A stretch of DNA of 64,000 nucleotides from Triplophysa rosa (lineage: Eukaryota > Chordata > Actinopteri > Cypriniformes > Nemacheilidae), in contig NC_079908.1 of NCBI RefSeq assembly GCF_024868665.1, forward strand, positions 9,027,946-9,091,945, read 5' to 3'. The notes below the pieces were generated by a model. That model was not told where the DNA came from and made no database searches. It was given only the letters and a program-made list of their open reading frames with translations. A program made the position numbers and the translations under genes. Positions 26,027 through 40,000 of this stretch are shown here, piece by piece (positions within the stretch are counted from its first letter, which is position 1; the number at the start of each line of letters is the position of its first letter).

Positions 26027-27141
26027 TTTGTATTTACTATAGTAAACTGTATTATACTATGCACTACAATATTTTGTAGTATTAACTATAGTAAATGGAT
26101 ATATTTGTAGCAGATACTGTATTATACTTTAATATTTACTATCGGAAGACTCAAAAACACTAGTGTCTAGGAATTTTAGTCAAGTTTACTGACGTAAGTA
26201 GAACATTTTTCACGTGGGATCTTATTCAAATGTGTGACAAATTTCATTTATACAGCAATGTTTATAAAGGGAAATGTTAGGCTTACTTTAAATGTAAAAG
26301 TAAAACGGCCAGTAGGTGGCGGCAAATCAGTGAATCATTCAACCAAATCGTTCAAAATGACGATTTATTCAAGAACGAAGTAAGTGTCTTGCCGAATGAC
26401 TCACTGAATCATTATCTCGTCCGAGTCGTTCAAAACACTCGTTCATTTAGGAGATCAACACAGCAAACAGCAGATGTAAGTGTTCAAATGATTGTTAATG
26501 CACATATGCAGCATTACTTATTAGGGTTGCACGGTGTACCGGTGCTACGGTAGTATCGCTATGTTAAAGTTTCAAAATACCCGCGATGCCTCTCTATTTT
26601 TGAAAAGGTAGTATCGTAGATCCGTAGTTAATGTTGCATATGCGCATCAATATTTATTTGAACACTTACATCTGCCTTTTTGCGGTGTTTATCTCCAAAA
26701 TGAATGTGTGTTTTTAATGTCTCGGACCAGTTAATGATTCAAATTGGCGATTTGAACGAGTTGGTTAAATGATTCACTAACTCAGTGGAAAATTGACGCC
26801 ACCTACTGGCCGTTTTAGTTTTAGTAGCATTTAAAGTAAGCCTAATATTTCCCTTTATAAAGACTGCTGTATCAATTAATTTTGTCCAACATTTGAATTA
26901 GTTCCTACGTGAAAAATGATCTAGAGTACTTTAGTATTTACTACAGTAAACTACTAAAACTCATAGATACTAGTGTTTTTGAGTCTTATCATAGTAAATA
27001 TTGAAGTATACTACAGTATTTATAGTATTTACAAATGACTAAATGTAAATGTATTTGCTACAATTTATCCAATTACTACAGTTAATACAACAACATATTC
27101 TAGTGCAAAGTATAATACAGTTTACTATAGTAAATACAAAA
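26027..27141. repeat. ~1.1-kb fold-back: two ~490-500-bp inverted arms
   Basis: The left arm (26027-26517) and right arm (26633-27141) are inverted copies. Matching pairs include TTTGTATTTACTATAGTAAA with its reverse, GACTCAAAAACACTAGT, CACGTGGGA, TTTATAAAGGGAAAT, TAGGCTTACTTTAAATG, AACGGCCAGTAGGTGGCG and GCAGATGTAAGTGTTCAAAT. About 115 bp separates the arms. Confidence 0.85.
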
Positions 27142-27272
27142 TGTTTAATCTAAATCTGTGTTTTTTGTATAGATTTGAATTATATGGCACAGCATCATGA
27201 TACTACTTGGTATCGAGATAATTCAGCTGGTATAGTATCGTAAGACATGTGTATGGTACCGTGACAACCCTA
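26522..27272. mobile_element. non-autonomous hAT-like element with perfect 8-bp target duplication
   Basis: Ends TAGGGTTGCACGGT and ACCGTGACAACCCTA (inverted), flanked by the exact direct repeat TTACTTAT (26514-26521 and 27273-27280). 751 bp. It contains the whole right arm of the fold-back, while the left arm lies outside it. Confidence 0.85.
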
Positions 27273-29990
27273 TTACTTATGGTACTACTAGACTACCGTT
27301 TAAAAAATAAAGTGGCATTGCTGGTATTTTAAAGCTTTAGCATCGTGATGCTATCGTAGCACCGGAACATCATGCAACCATAATAGCAATTGTCCTGAAC
27401 ATCCCTGAAGAAATGTCTTTTTCAATCCAGATCATGTGTGGAGTTCACTCTGGAGCATCAGTCCCAGAATTATTTTTAAGTATAGACCTACAACCCCAGG
27501 AAAGATGCCAGCACTTCATGCCTTGTTTAACCTTCTATCTCACACAGATCAAATTTTTCGCTAATGCTATAATGATGAGCTTCAAATGTGAGCCGTGCTC
27601 ATTGGGGCCAAAGGAAACATACTGCGGTACATGACCAAGCACAGGAGGAGAGAATTGGAGCACTTCTATTCAAAGTGCCTGTCTTACTGCTGACTAATAG
27701 ACGGATGCTCTTACTTAAAGTTTGCCATGACTCTCTGATAACTGAAGAACTCGAACAAAATGTTCTTTAAAGAGCAACTCGAACAGATGAATCACTAACA
27801 GTGTCCTATTAAAAAGCCAGCAGTGAAAATTATGTGCAGACTAAAACTAAAATACCCGTTGTTTGGCCAGATAATTTTGAATGAAGAACATCATTATAGT
27901 AGTCTGGAAATGTGAGCTTTAAAGTGGAGATTAATGTGTTTTAGTGCTTCAGAGCTTCTGTGCTGCATCTGTACATCTGGAGCGTTTACAGAAGACTCGC
28001 TCTGTGTTAAAAGAGTTAAACAGAAGGTGTTTATAGGCGCATTAACTACGCATAACTCAATAGACTTGAGATGCTAATCCTGCCCCCAGATTCAACTGAT
28101 CTTAATATGCCATGCTGACTATCAAAAACCATTTCAACTCTTTAAAAGCAAAAGTAATAACATTAAATAGATATTTTAAATGATGCCTTTCATGGCAGCA
28201 TGACACGGAATAAACAATGAGAAATTAAGTCACCGTGAAATTGAATTGACATCTCAAATTTTTATGGGATATTGTAGAGTTTTTTTAAAAACGACGTATC
28301 TGTCCAAATCATTTTTTTATACATGTGCCCTCATAATCATGAAATGACCTCTCTTCACCTCCCGTCACGAGTAATAGCGTGAATGCGGGGCTGTCGGAGA
28401 CTCGTTGCTGCCCCGGAAAAGATCACGGTGATAAGTTATTTGCAATTGACAACGATCCAGTCAGTTTTTGATGGATGATATAATAGAAATAAAGTCCTGC
28501 AATCTTTACGAATTTTTGAAGCCGTTTCACTCAAAAATGTTACAATACAGAAAAGTAGACATTTGCTTCTTTTGTTTCATGCTGACTTTAAGTTAAATAT
28601 TTTTATTTAATGGATGCTGCCCAAAATAATTTATTTTCCTTTATATCATTTGCTGCTGAATGTCATCTTTACTTTAAGATTTATAACACTGTCAGATATA
28701 AACCCTCTTTAGAGCGGCATAACACTGTTTCATTTCTAATGGAAAGGGAAGAATTATTAGACTGTCAGCTGGAATTATTCTCAATTACGAGAACTTCAAC
28801 AAGATTAGGGTTTTTTTACCTTTTGAGGACTGTGTTACAAAACCTAAAACACATGTACACATCACAGCACAAACTTATGCATGCACATTTATTTTCACTG
28901 AATGCATCAAATGCACAACAATTTCCTTTGATATTCTTCTATATATATATATGTCTACATGTCTCCACTTGAAACAGTCCACAAAAGAAAGAGGATTTAT
29001 ATTATATTTAGGCCTATTGTCTAGTGTTGTCTCTAACTCTACGGGGATGGGGGTGGCTGAGGGGTGCGGTAAAGCAGAAGACCACAAAACTGGATATTCA
29101 GTTTTCATTTTCCTCCGTGGGCCAGAAATCTGTCTTCACCGGTTTATTCTTCACCATCTCCACTCTTCCAAACAATGACACCCTCCTGCTGAGATCTCCT
29201 CCGGGCAGCTTTCATATCTGAGTTAGCCGTGTCTGTTCAGCTGGGTGACAGAAATCTCCCAGACTCCGGGGCCGTCCAATGGGAGTGCTGTTTACACCCT
29301 GTGAAAACACCAGGTCGCCACATCTGGAGCCATGTGGAACCTCCCAACCTGGAGATCTCCCCCGCTCTGTCTGCTCACGCGTAGATGCGCACAGCGTCTA
29401 TCTTCTCCTAAGGTCAGAAAGCAGACCTTACGGTCTAAAAGAAAGGGAGGCGTGTTGCCATCCTGTGTTTCTCTGCATCGAGCCGCAGGAGAGAAGCTTT
29501 CGGCTGGTGGCCAGCATAATGATCAGAGGGAATGTTTTCACAACTGGTGTGCGTTTTACCCCCTCTGGATCATTTCTCATATACAATAGCATTATTTCCA
29601 GAGTAACAAGCCACTTCAGCAAATACTGTCCCCTGCATTTCCTGTCTATGCTTATCCTGTTTATTTTTCAGCCATTAAACTTGGTTTTAGAGAGAATACA
29701 GCCCTTATAGTTACACAGACAGATCTGTTAGATAAAGGCTGTGATATCATGTTTAGTGTCTGTATTGGTAAAAAAACAGCAGAGAACTGTGGGAGGTTTA
29801 CTGTCCGGTCACTAAAAAAGAGGTTCTTATGATAACAAGTAGGAGTCTGGGGTATCAGCATGCAGTTGCACTAGTATCACAGACTAACTGTCTTTTATGT
29901 GTAGACGGCTGCCACTTGATGAATTGCCAACATTATTCTGTCATTATTTACTTTACTCATCATTAAAAATATTTTTTTCTTACTTGCGTT

Positions 29991-30084
29991 CAGGGGTTGG
30001 TCTACATGGTGGCCAGGGGTGGAACCGGTCCCCACTGAAATCTGGTTGGCCACCCCAGGTTCCCCCCGCTGGACCCACCCCTGC
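29991..30084. repeat. 94-bp inverted-repeat fragment (CAGGGGTTGGTC ... GACCCACCCCTG)
   Basis: Terminal CAGGGGTtGGTC and GACCCACCCCTG are inverted, with internal GGCCAGGGGTGGAACC and GGTTGGCCACCCC also pairing in part. Looks like the joined ends of a deleted DNA transposon. Confidence 0.5.
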
Positions 30085-32634
30085 TTGAACACAAAATTAG
30101 ATGCTGTAGGCAAAATGCTCATTTTATACTATAAAAGTACATGAGAATGGGCTTAAATAATAAAAAATACTACGTGTGCTGTTATTTGTTGAATCTTTTG
30201 TGGCTTTTAGGTATGATTTGTGACCAAGTCTGTGAAATGTTTTGTGATTTACTGTTTTCTGTGAAAATATAAACTTAATATCTTTATAAATATAAACTTA
30301 ATATCTTAAGACCATGTCAAAGATTGAAATCAATGTTTTGGAAACCAACTTCTGGTGTTTTTGTGCGAAGTAATAAAACGTAGTGTCAATAAAATAATTA
30401 ATTTAAGTATATGTCAAAAATAAAATTGGGTACTCTTATCTTGAAAACTCACATAATCTATCATTTATAGTGATAAACACCTATTTTCGTCTTTTAATTA
30501 TGGCTGACTGTTTTGATATTCCTAATCTCATAGATTATTTTATTTTCGACTGGATTTAACAGACAGGGTTATATTTGAATTTGTGTTAATGGTTATATTT
30601 AATCCTTAAACTTTGATTGACACTTTAAAGTGTCATGTAAACAAACCTACAGAGTCATCTGTTCATATTTTTATTTCATGGTGGGTTAACATTCATGTTT
30701 TCTCACAATAATGAACTCATAAGTGATGGCAAAGGCCAGAGTTAAATATTATCATTTCACATATAAACTCAATAGATTTGCCTCCCATGTGTTTTGAATG
30801 AGAACATTTGGCCAAGCTCTTATTCATCATAGGTGCGTTTTTCATGGTATGATGCATGAAGAATGAAACAAAAGTTTGTGTTCTCCTCTACCAAAGAACT
30901 GTCATTCGTAATACATTCAAAGCGGTCATCGTGTTCTCCACCATCCAAATCTCATTTCACTTGACAGCTTGTTTTGACTTCAATCACTGAGTCCAAAAAA
31001 TCTGAATGCTCAGTTTTTTGGTCTGTACGCAAATGACTTTGAACCTGAACTTTGTTAATGAATTTATGAAATATGATTTATTGCATGATGATGAAGCCTT
31101 TGATGTTTCTTCGTTTGATCTACGAATGTAAACTTTCCAGTATAAAGAGAAGGTAACCTGTACTGAAACGTGACCATGACAAACATTCTGATTGGCTCGT
31201 TCCCTGATTGTAAACTCAACAGCTGCAGTTTGCATTCATCCAGACAAGTGATATAGCCAAACAGGTCTCATAACCTGCACATGCCTTAAAAGCCCAAGAA
31301 ATATGCTTTTGATTCATAAGATCTCAAAGCATAACAATGCTGTGTTTTAATAGAGGAATATTTCATATCGTTTTTCGAAGGAGCCAGGTTATGATTTCCT
31401 CAGAAGTGTAATTATTCCCTCCATTGGATTAAATCTAAATAAACACAATCAATTCAGTATGCATTGCATGTTCAGAGGGATAACTTTATACCTCAATCTT
31501 AGCCGCCCGTGAATGTAAGCATGCTTGATTGACTCGTATCCAAATACATTAGTTCAGCTGTTGATCACGGGCTTGTTTTTCTTATTCCGTAGCTCTCTTA
31601 ATCTGTGCTGTGTTTGACTTTCAGAATGATGTCTTTGCCCCAGCACTGCGTTATGATCTCTAAATTAAGATCATTTACTGTAAACTCAAAGGCGCTCATA
31701 CCTTCCCGCTGAACCTCTGCAGGAGTCCTTTGATGTCAAACACTAGGGTGTCAAAATCACATCCAATGCCATAATGCTTTATTTTAATCAAACCGAGGTC
31801 CAAATCGGGTATTGTGGCTAAACATGATGCATTCTGTAATACGGCATGTTGGCAACCTGTAGTCAATAGACTTTCCAAAAATACAGATGCACTTCAGTTT
31901 GTGAAGTTTGTGCATTGCGACATACTCTGGCCATTCGGTTACATTATAAGTAAAACCATATAGTTGTAAATAATGATGTTTTGTGGAAAAATATCTTGAC
32001 TATTAATCGAGCATAATGTTTTGTAGATGTGTTATACAGAATGAAGGCCGCGTGTTCCAGTCTGTCGTAACAATTTGCTTGCAAAGCGTGACTCAATAGA
32101 TCAGGTTGTGAGGACGCATGCCGCTTACCTCTCATGGCCATATACGCTTATGATTATGATAAGATTATTGCAGCCCGGGCTTCTTCCAACCACGTCAGTT
32201 GTTTGAAAGAATGAGCAGAAAATACACTGTACCATTATTCAAAACCAGTCAAGAGAGAGAGCAGACGTCATTTTTTAGTAGTTGGATATTCTGCAGTCAG
32301 TTTATCTGAGTTTAACCAAGACTGCAAATTGTGAGACAGCTGTTTCCACGATTCGCTGCTTCGAAAGAAATGAAGTGTTTTTTTTCAGTCGGCAGATTGA
32401 TGAAGTCATGCTTTTACCATATTTTACTACATCTGATCAGCTTATAATGCATGAAATCAAAATCAAGACCATGGCTTTTTACGCAGCTTTTCCTGTATAG
32501 GATTTGCTTCATGCAAAAGTCTAAGCTCTTGGCCCATTTGTCCAACTGTCAAAAATAACATATTAGCAAAGACTTGAATTTGTGTATTTTATCTGTTATG
32601 GCCATTGTGAACTACTTATATTGTGTGGCTTTTT

Positions 32635-32980
32635 AAAGGTCCAGTTTATGAAATTTAGCGGCATCTAGCAGTGAGGTTGCGAACTGCAACCAACAGCTTA
32701 CTCCACCCCTCCCTTTCGAAGCACTACGGTGGCTGACACAGGACAAAGATGTCGTCACGTTTTGCTTCTTTGCTGAAGGAGATGACGTATTTACGAAACG
32801 TGTTCTGTAGAGCAGTTTGTCCATTTAGGGCTACTGTAGAAACAACATGGTGAAATACATGCCAAGGGGACCCCGCTGTGTATGTAGATAAAAATAGGTC
32901 AATCTAAGGTAATAACAACATAACGCTTCATTATGTAAGGTCTTCATACACCTCCAAAAAATAAACTCAGCACCTTTAAA
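32635..32980 (+). mobile_element. MITE family B copy 4
   Basis: Close to full length: AAAGGTCCAGTTTATGAAATT at the left, TTCATTATGTAAGGTCTTC and AGCACCTTTA at the right. Confidence 0.8.
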
Positions 32981-33145
32981 GGCATAGTTCAACCCAAAAT
33001 TTAAATTGTAACAACATTGGCCTTCATTGACTTCCATGGTATGGACACAAAAACATTTCTCAAAATATCTTATTTTGTGTTCCACAGAAGAAAGAGTCAC
33101 AAACAAGTTTTGATTGAAATAAGGGTAAATTCATGATGGCATTTG
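32977..33145. mobile_element. MITE family A relic, abutting MITE B
   Basis: Begins aaaggcatagttcaacccaaaat and carries CATTGACTTCCATGG, TTTCTCAAAATATCTTATTTTGTG and CCACAGAAGAAAGAGTC. The right terminus is missing. Confidence 0.7.
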
Positions 33146-35555
33146 ATTTGTGTTTTTGCGTGGCCTTATATATGCAGACACCTTAATGTGATGCATATTA
33201 GTTTGGTACAGTAGATTAACATTTGGCATACCTGATCCAAAGTCTTCTAATTTATATTTTTACTCACCAGTTTTAAGAAAAAAATATATTGTTGCAGAAT
33301 AAAGCTTAGACTTTATTGTTAGTAAACCCATACTATGCTCAGCAACATATTTTCTGCATGCATTCATACATTTGCTAAACAGATCTTAAGTAATCGCAAA
33401 CTGCAAGTCACAAATTGTTTAAACATTTGACGACTGAAAAGAAATTGGACTTGTATCACAACTGTTATTTCACTAATGCATCTAAGAAAATTGCTTCAAT
33501 ATTCAAGTATAAAAAACACATCTATAGCCAGAAAAGAACAAACGCACCCTGTTTTAGCAATTTAAACTATTGGTCACTGTTGGCAACAGGCTCCGCAGCG
33601 GATCCTTGATGTCTTAAGATGTCGTCTTCCATCTCAGTCTGGTCTGAATTTGATCCCGGGTGGGTGGGTAACGAGGGGGCAATTAACTGGCTTTTCCACC
33701 TTCTTTTCACACCCTTTCTGCCAAATGAGCCTGTTCTCTTGTGTTAAAAATTAACGTCTTAACATATAACACCTGTACAAACGATGCCCATGGAAATGAA
33801 AATAAAAGACCCTATTAATTACACCCTCCTAACACAACACTGATGGAGGGCCGGAGCCTTTATCCAGGCACCTGACAGTACTTCACAATCAAAGTGTTCA
33901 GGATTTAATTAACACCAAGGCTTTTTGAAAGCTAGGTGTAAATGTTATCAAGCGCTTGCGCCTTTTCAAGTACACTCATGTTGGTCTATAGGCGCTCACA
34001 AAGGAAATGTCTTCCATGAACGTGCCGGATTTCATTAACTTGCTTCTTTTAAAATGACTGGTCGTCGGCCGGAGATGTGAATAACCAAAATGTTTTTGTG
34101 AGTATATGTGTTTGAGATCCATTACAAGCTTTGGTGATGAAATTGCCCACCGATCATGAATATGTGGACTATTCGCATGATCTTAACTGGTTTTGGTAGA
34201 AAATCTGCAGAATGGATTGAGCTATTGTAAAATGAATTAAATGGAGCTGAAAATACAACCCACTGCAGCAGAAAGCACAAACAAATGACTCAAAACATTC
34301 ACGCTAGAGTCGAGGGACGTGTGATTGACAAGCGTTCCAATTCTGTGGACACCTCACGAGATTTATGTGAAGTTCTGCAGGCGCAGATTCTGTGTGGGCC
34401 TGCTAATCGGTTTGTAATTTTTAGATGGGATGTTTAAAGTGCAGCTTTGTCTGTTTGTTAAGCAGCATGTTACGTTTTTATGAATGCAGTATCTATGTTT
34501 TAATGTAAACTTGGGATAAGCATTATAATGGTTTGAAACAGATGAACAGGAAGTGAACTTTTCCCTCCAAGTGTGTTTTGGCCAGGGTAATTTCAGCAGT
34601 TAAAGATGCGTAAGTTGGAAATGTCTGTCCCAGTTTTTCTTTGCGATAAATCTCTCACGACCAACACATGCCCTATGGAGAGGGGGCATGTTTATGCGAG
34701 ACATTATATGGGTGTTGAGATTACCTCAGATCATACAGGGGAGTGTGCAAAATGTTTTCCATATGATACCCGCATATTTTAAAGCAAACATTATGGCTGT
34801 CGATCATTCGCGTCCACACCGTTTTCTCACGGACTGTAATTTTTGTGTAACTAACAACAGATTAATGATTCACGTTTTTTTCTCCAACACCGTTAGTTTA
34901 TCTTCATGCAACTAATAAATGCCAATGAATCTCATATGCCTCTAAAGGAACACGGGTGCCCGTTGTGAAAAATTTTGGGATGGAAGAGCTACCTTTTTAT
35001 ATAAACACTTGTGCATTAGAGAAATTGAATTTAAGCGAAGGAACAATCTGTTCAGAATTGTCAGGGGACAGCATGTTTATTGCACCCAGTTGTTTGGCAA
35101 TGTTGAAAAATGCCATACTTCACTTACCACTAACATTATCAATTTGATGCATAACATCCCAGTGGAGAAAGTGAAATCATAAGATCCCAGAAGAGCCCTG
35201 CCCATGTGGATGAGACACAGAGCATCTTTTAAGCGCCCAAAACTAAGACCGTCAAAGACACAACAGGAAAACAGACATGTGACACATAGGTCACATGCAT
35301 CATAGAGTTGTTAGTCCACAGTTGTGATTTTGGAACAGTATGTGTTTGGGCTATTTTGGGTAAAAATCATAAAATTCGTAAAAATCATTAAAATATTATC
35401 GACCCAATAATGGATTAAAGCAAACTGAGAGTGGAGTGAACCAGACTTTAAACCACTTTTGTCAATTGTTAATATTGAATCTTTGATTTATCATTTAAGC
35501 CTTTTACTGTCACTGAATATATTGAGATTACACATGAAAATGCACAATCCACACT

Positions 35556-35943
<388 letters not shown>

Positions 35944-36968
35944 TGGTTGTAAAAGGTTTGGAATACAAACCTTAACTTGGTCTCTTAAATGAAAGACATT
36001 TTTCAGATTATTGCTGACTTAAAATATTAGGAAAGCAGCAGGCAGCAGCTTCTGAAAAACGAATAAATATGAATGTCATTTTCTGTTTAAATAAATTATA
36101 ATCTAGTGCTTTCGCAGTTACTTCAACCTTAAAAATCTTGGATGGATCTGCTGGGTACACCTGCTAAATTCAGTCTCACTGACAGCAGTTTCTGCTTTAT
36201 GCTCTGTAGTCCATCAGTCCATTTTGTGAGAACCTGACTCATGTGATGTCATTCTTGGCTGCCATGGTGCTGCAAGATTTTTTGGGGTTGGATTTCCTTG
36301 TGTCTGTCACAGTGGTCTTTCTCACCTCTCTTATCTGAGGGGTGGACACTTCTAGGGAAGCTTCCACCCGCAATCAGCTCAGTCTGTGGGAAAGGATGTG
36401 CCGTTTTTCTCACGATGAGGAAGGGGTCTGTGATATCTGCACAGCCAATGAAGGGCAGTTACAGACAGCGTCAAAAGTGACCTGTAAAAACTGTGATTAT
36501 GCAGGACCCATTCATTTCAAATCATGACTTACCTCATTTCCTAACATCTGTCATATTGTATGCCATGCATGAACAGAGCCATCATGGCCGCTGTTTGGCA
36601 TTTCTTATAGCAACCATTCAATTTTTTTAGCTTTAATGTTGGAAAGACATCCACACACAACGTGAAATGAATTCTTGTACAGGCGTTTATAAAGTCATGC
36701 AGTTTTTCAATCTATATTAAAGGTTCACTCAGAATTTTAATCTTCTACGTATTATTTAAAGGTAAAAACTGTATTTAAAGGCATGTACACTCTCACGTTT
36801 TATTTTAAACAGATCAGGTCAAATCACAGGGGCTGACCTGCCAACCAGACCACTTGCATTATCTCCATATCCCCAGGACTGCTGGATATTTACGGACAAA
36901 AATACTGAACGCATCTTTAAAAGTGATTGTATTTATGTCAATGATCACATTTCACTCTCTGTCCACAG

Positions 36969-37004
36969 GTCCTCCAGGAAAGCGAGGAAGAAAAGGCAAC
37001 CCTG
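36969..37004 (+). CDS. col23a1: col23a1 exon e1: first collagenous exon seen
   Basis: Acceptor tccacag, donor G|gtgagt, 36 nt. The exon starts in the middle of a Gly codon (the first G is in the upstream exon) and ends with the first base of another Gly codon. It encodes [11 protein letters not shown] with split Gly on each side. This basic start of the triple helix matches PPGRRGKPGRRGDP of human type XXIII (from memory), right after the extracellular CVCPP motif that should lie in the missing upstream exon. Confidence 0.88.
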
Positions 37005-40000
37005 GTGAGTTTCCCGGCATGCTTGCATTGCACAGCTGTCTATTTTCTTTCCTTACACACACATTTGTTGAAAGGAAGACTTATTTAAAAGAGACCTGCA
37101 CCTAAACCTTAAAATTACAGCAAAATATATGTTGAGCAAATTCGTCTCATCGTTCCTGTCTAATGCAGTCTGTTCTCCATGAGAATCACTATGATCATCC
37201 TCTTGTGTGTTCAAGATCTTTCATTCTTCATGTCAACTTTGATTTGCAGTTATTTGATGAACCATTGAGCAGATGGAAATGTCCATTCGTATTATGTGCT
37301 TTGGAAACGTCTTTTTCTCTTGTTGGCATGGTGACATTTCTATCACGTTCATCGGCGGGGGTCAAAGAGAAAAGCTCTCCTTGTCTTTCACTCACTTTCC
37401 CAGCATGCTGTTTGTTTTAGTGCTGATCTCTTCTGACCTGAGAAACCTGAGAGCGCTTCTAAGTATTAACACCACGCTAGCAGTCAAAAATGACTATAAT
37501 TATGATACGGCCGATTGTAGAGTTGCCTGTCACTCATTCTGCAGAACCTGTAGATGCACATGAATCTCATCTTACTGTGCATTTTGAAGCCAAATTTCAT
37601 ATTTAGTAGCCAGTTTCTATATTGACCCACAGTACACTACCACTGTGGTAGGTATGCTAATGTTGTAATGTATGCTAATGTAATGACCATCACTCAGATT
37701 GTCTTAATGTGTATCTGCATACTTTATGCATAATGGCCCATTTGAATGAATTCTTAGAGAATCATAAATAATGTGGAGAATAAGGTGGATTACTAAACAA
37801 GATGCAAATAAGGAGGATTTGGTCTGCTGGTGGTCTGGTACGGATGATGGCAGGCACACTATGTTCATTTTCAATTTTAAGTTTCACGCTAATAAATTCT
37901 TCATCTCATGTTGAGAGTGTGTAGACCAGATCTTATCTAAAGCAAAAATGCTGTAGCTACATGACAATGGGAGCATAGCTCCTGTACCCACACACCCTGA
38001 GACAGGAGAAGAATTGTGTCTTCGTACTGTGTTTGATGACTTTGGCTGTCAAAAATGATGGGATCGCTGAGAACCTCCTAAACACACAGCCTGGTCTCCA
38101 TATAAAGCTCATCTCCTGCAGCCGGGGCTCTGGGCGACCTAAGCTGACACAGTGGGAATCTTCTCTTCCTCCCACTCTTATCACCATTTGCGGGAGTTAT
38201 CACTTGTTTATTTGCCTCGTCCAGGGCAGATCTGAATCCTCCAAGCCCTGTTTGTTTCTCCAGATCCACTCTATGTCACATTCCAGTTCTTCTTTGACAT
38301 CTCTGAGGCATCAGAGCAGAAGAACGTGCCAATGACTGTCGAATGCATTATGCTCCATGCTCCGATCAAGAAGCTGTGCAGCACAGCGAATAACACCCCA
38401 GATGTCTTCTCGTGATGCTTTTGACACTCAATAAAGGTTTACTGCAACAGCACGACCTCGCCGTCAACCCCTGCGTTTTTTCCGTTGAGAGGATGATTCG
38501 GCTTCGCTGTTATAGACCGCACCGTTTTGCAAGGCTGAAATGACTTGCTATTAAATCAGAATTGTTTGTGGTAAACTGCAGACCACTGCATTAATATGAA
38601 CATCTTATTTCACAAGAATGCTTTTTTGGACACCGGGATCGTTCCCACAGTGCTGGAATGCTTGGATGTCATTCTAGCCTGAATGCATTCATTAAGGATT
38701 CTCCAAAATTCACTGTTGTTGGAATTCACTAGATATGAGTTATTTCTGAAGCCTTTTTTTCAGAAAGACAAATTTAGAGGCTCCTAAGTTCAAATACACC
38801 TCATGCGTGCATTTAACTTGAACAAATGAATAGTTTGGAGTTTGTTATTATGGAGGATTTAGAACATTTTAATAATACAAAAAATGTTTGAGTTTATTCA
38901 AATCTGAGCACATTGATACACTTGTTTAGACTTGTAGAGGGCAAAGAAGACTAGATTATTACAGCTTCTCAGGAGTCTCTGTTTGCTTTTCATGTCATAT
39001 AACTGACTGTGAAGTCAACGTAAACCATTGAGATATCATTTTTTTTCCTTTTGGCTCTGATGTGTGGTTTTCCACTTTATTTGTCAACCTATCCACTTTA
39101 TTTTGTCCTATTCAGGGTTTTGACATATCTGGAGTTACTCAAATGTTGAAAATAAATGATCTCTGTTTAGATCTGTGCCAGGGCCCTTTGATTAATAAAT
39201 GCAATGAAACAGAACCAGATTTGTGCATGTGCAGATACTCAGTGTGCATGTGCGTGTAAAGCATGTGTTTAAATGTAAACAAGCGTTCTCATTCATTCAG
39301 AGCTTTAAACAGATAAACGACACTCACATGGCCATTTATCAAGTTTTTTTGTATCATTATGTCCTGCTCAAAGTATTTCATATTTGAATAAGTGATTGTT
39401 ACTTACAGTTCATAACATGACTTTCACCAACAATTGTTTCTTTTTGTTTGTGTTTCAGGAATTCCAGTAAGTACTTCTGTTATCGGTGAAGCTTTAACTC
39501 AAAACAAATGTGAGTTGGTCTGAAGGTGGTCAGGCATAGCATGGCATTACATTCACGATATTGACAACTAAATGAGGTGAGAGAAGAGGGAAGACGCATG
39601 TGGAATGTATAAATGCTCCAGGAAGAATCTGAATCAATCACGCCCTGTTTTTCGTTCTCTGGCATCCAGCAACTGTATGCCAGCAGGTGATACAAATCAT
39701 TGCATTATCCCTCTGGTAGAACGCAAATAAACACTAGTGGATGTCTTAATGTGTATGTGTTTATGTATGTATATGTTTGTGCCTTTAGACTTTGTCACAC
39801 TAAGAACACTACAAGACAACAAACTTTATTGCTGTAGTGTGGTTGCATCATGTTCCTCATCGTGAGCAGAAAGCCACAATACTAAAGGAAAAAGTGTGTA
39901 TAAACATGTGCGGTTGCCCTAAACATGTCCCATTCATTTTATGACCAATTAGTCACATAAGTACTGTTTATGTATTGCAAATTCTATGTTCAAGTGGAGG

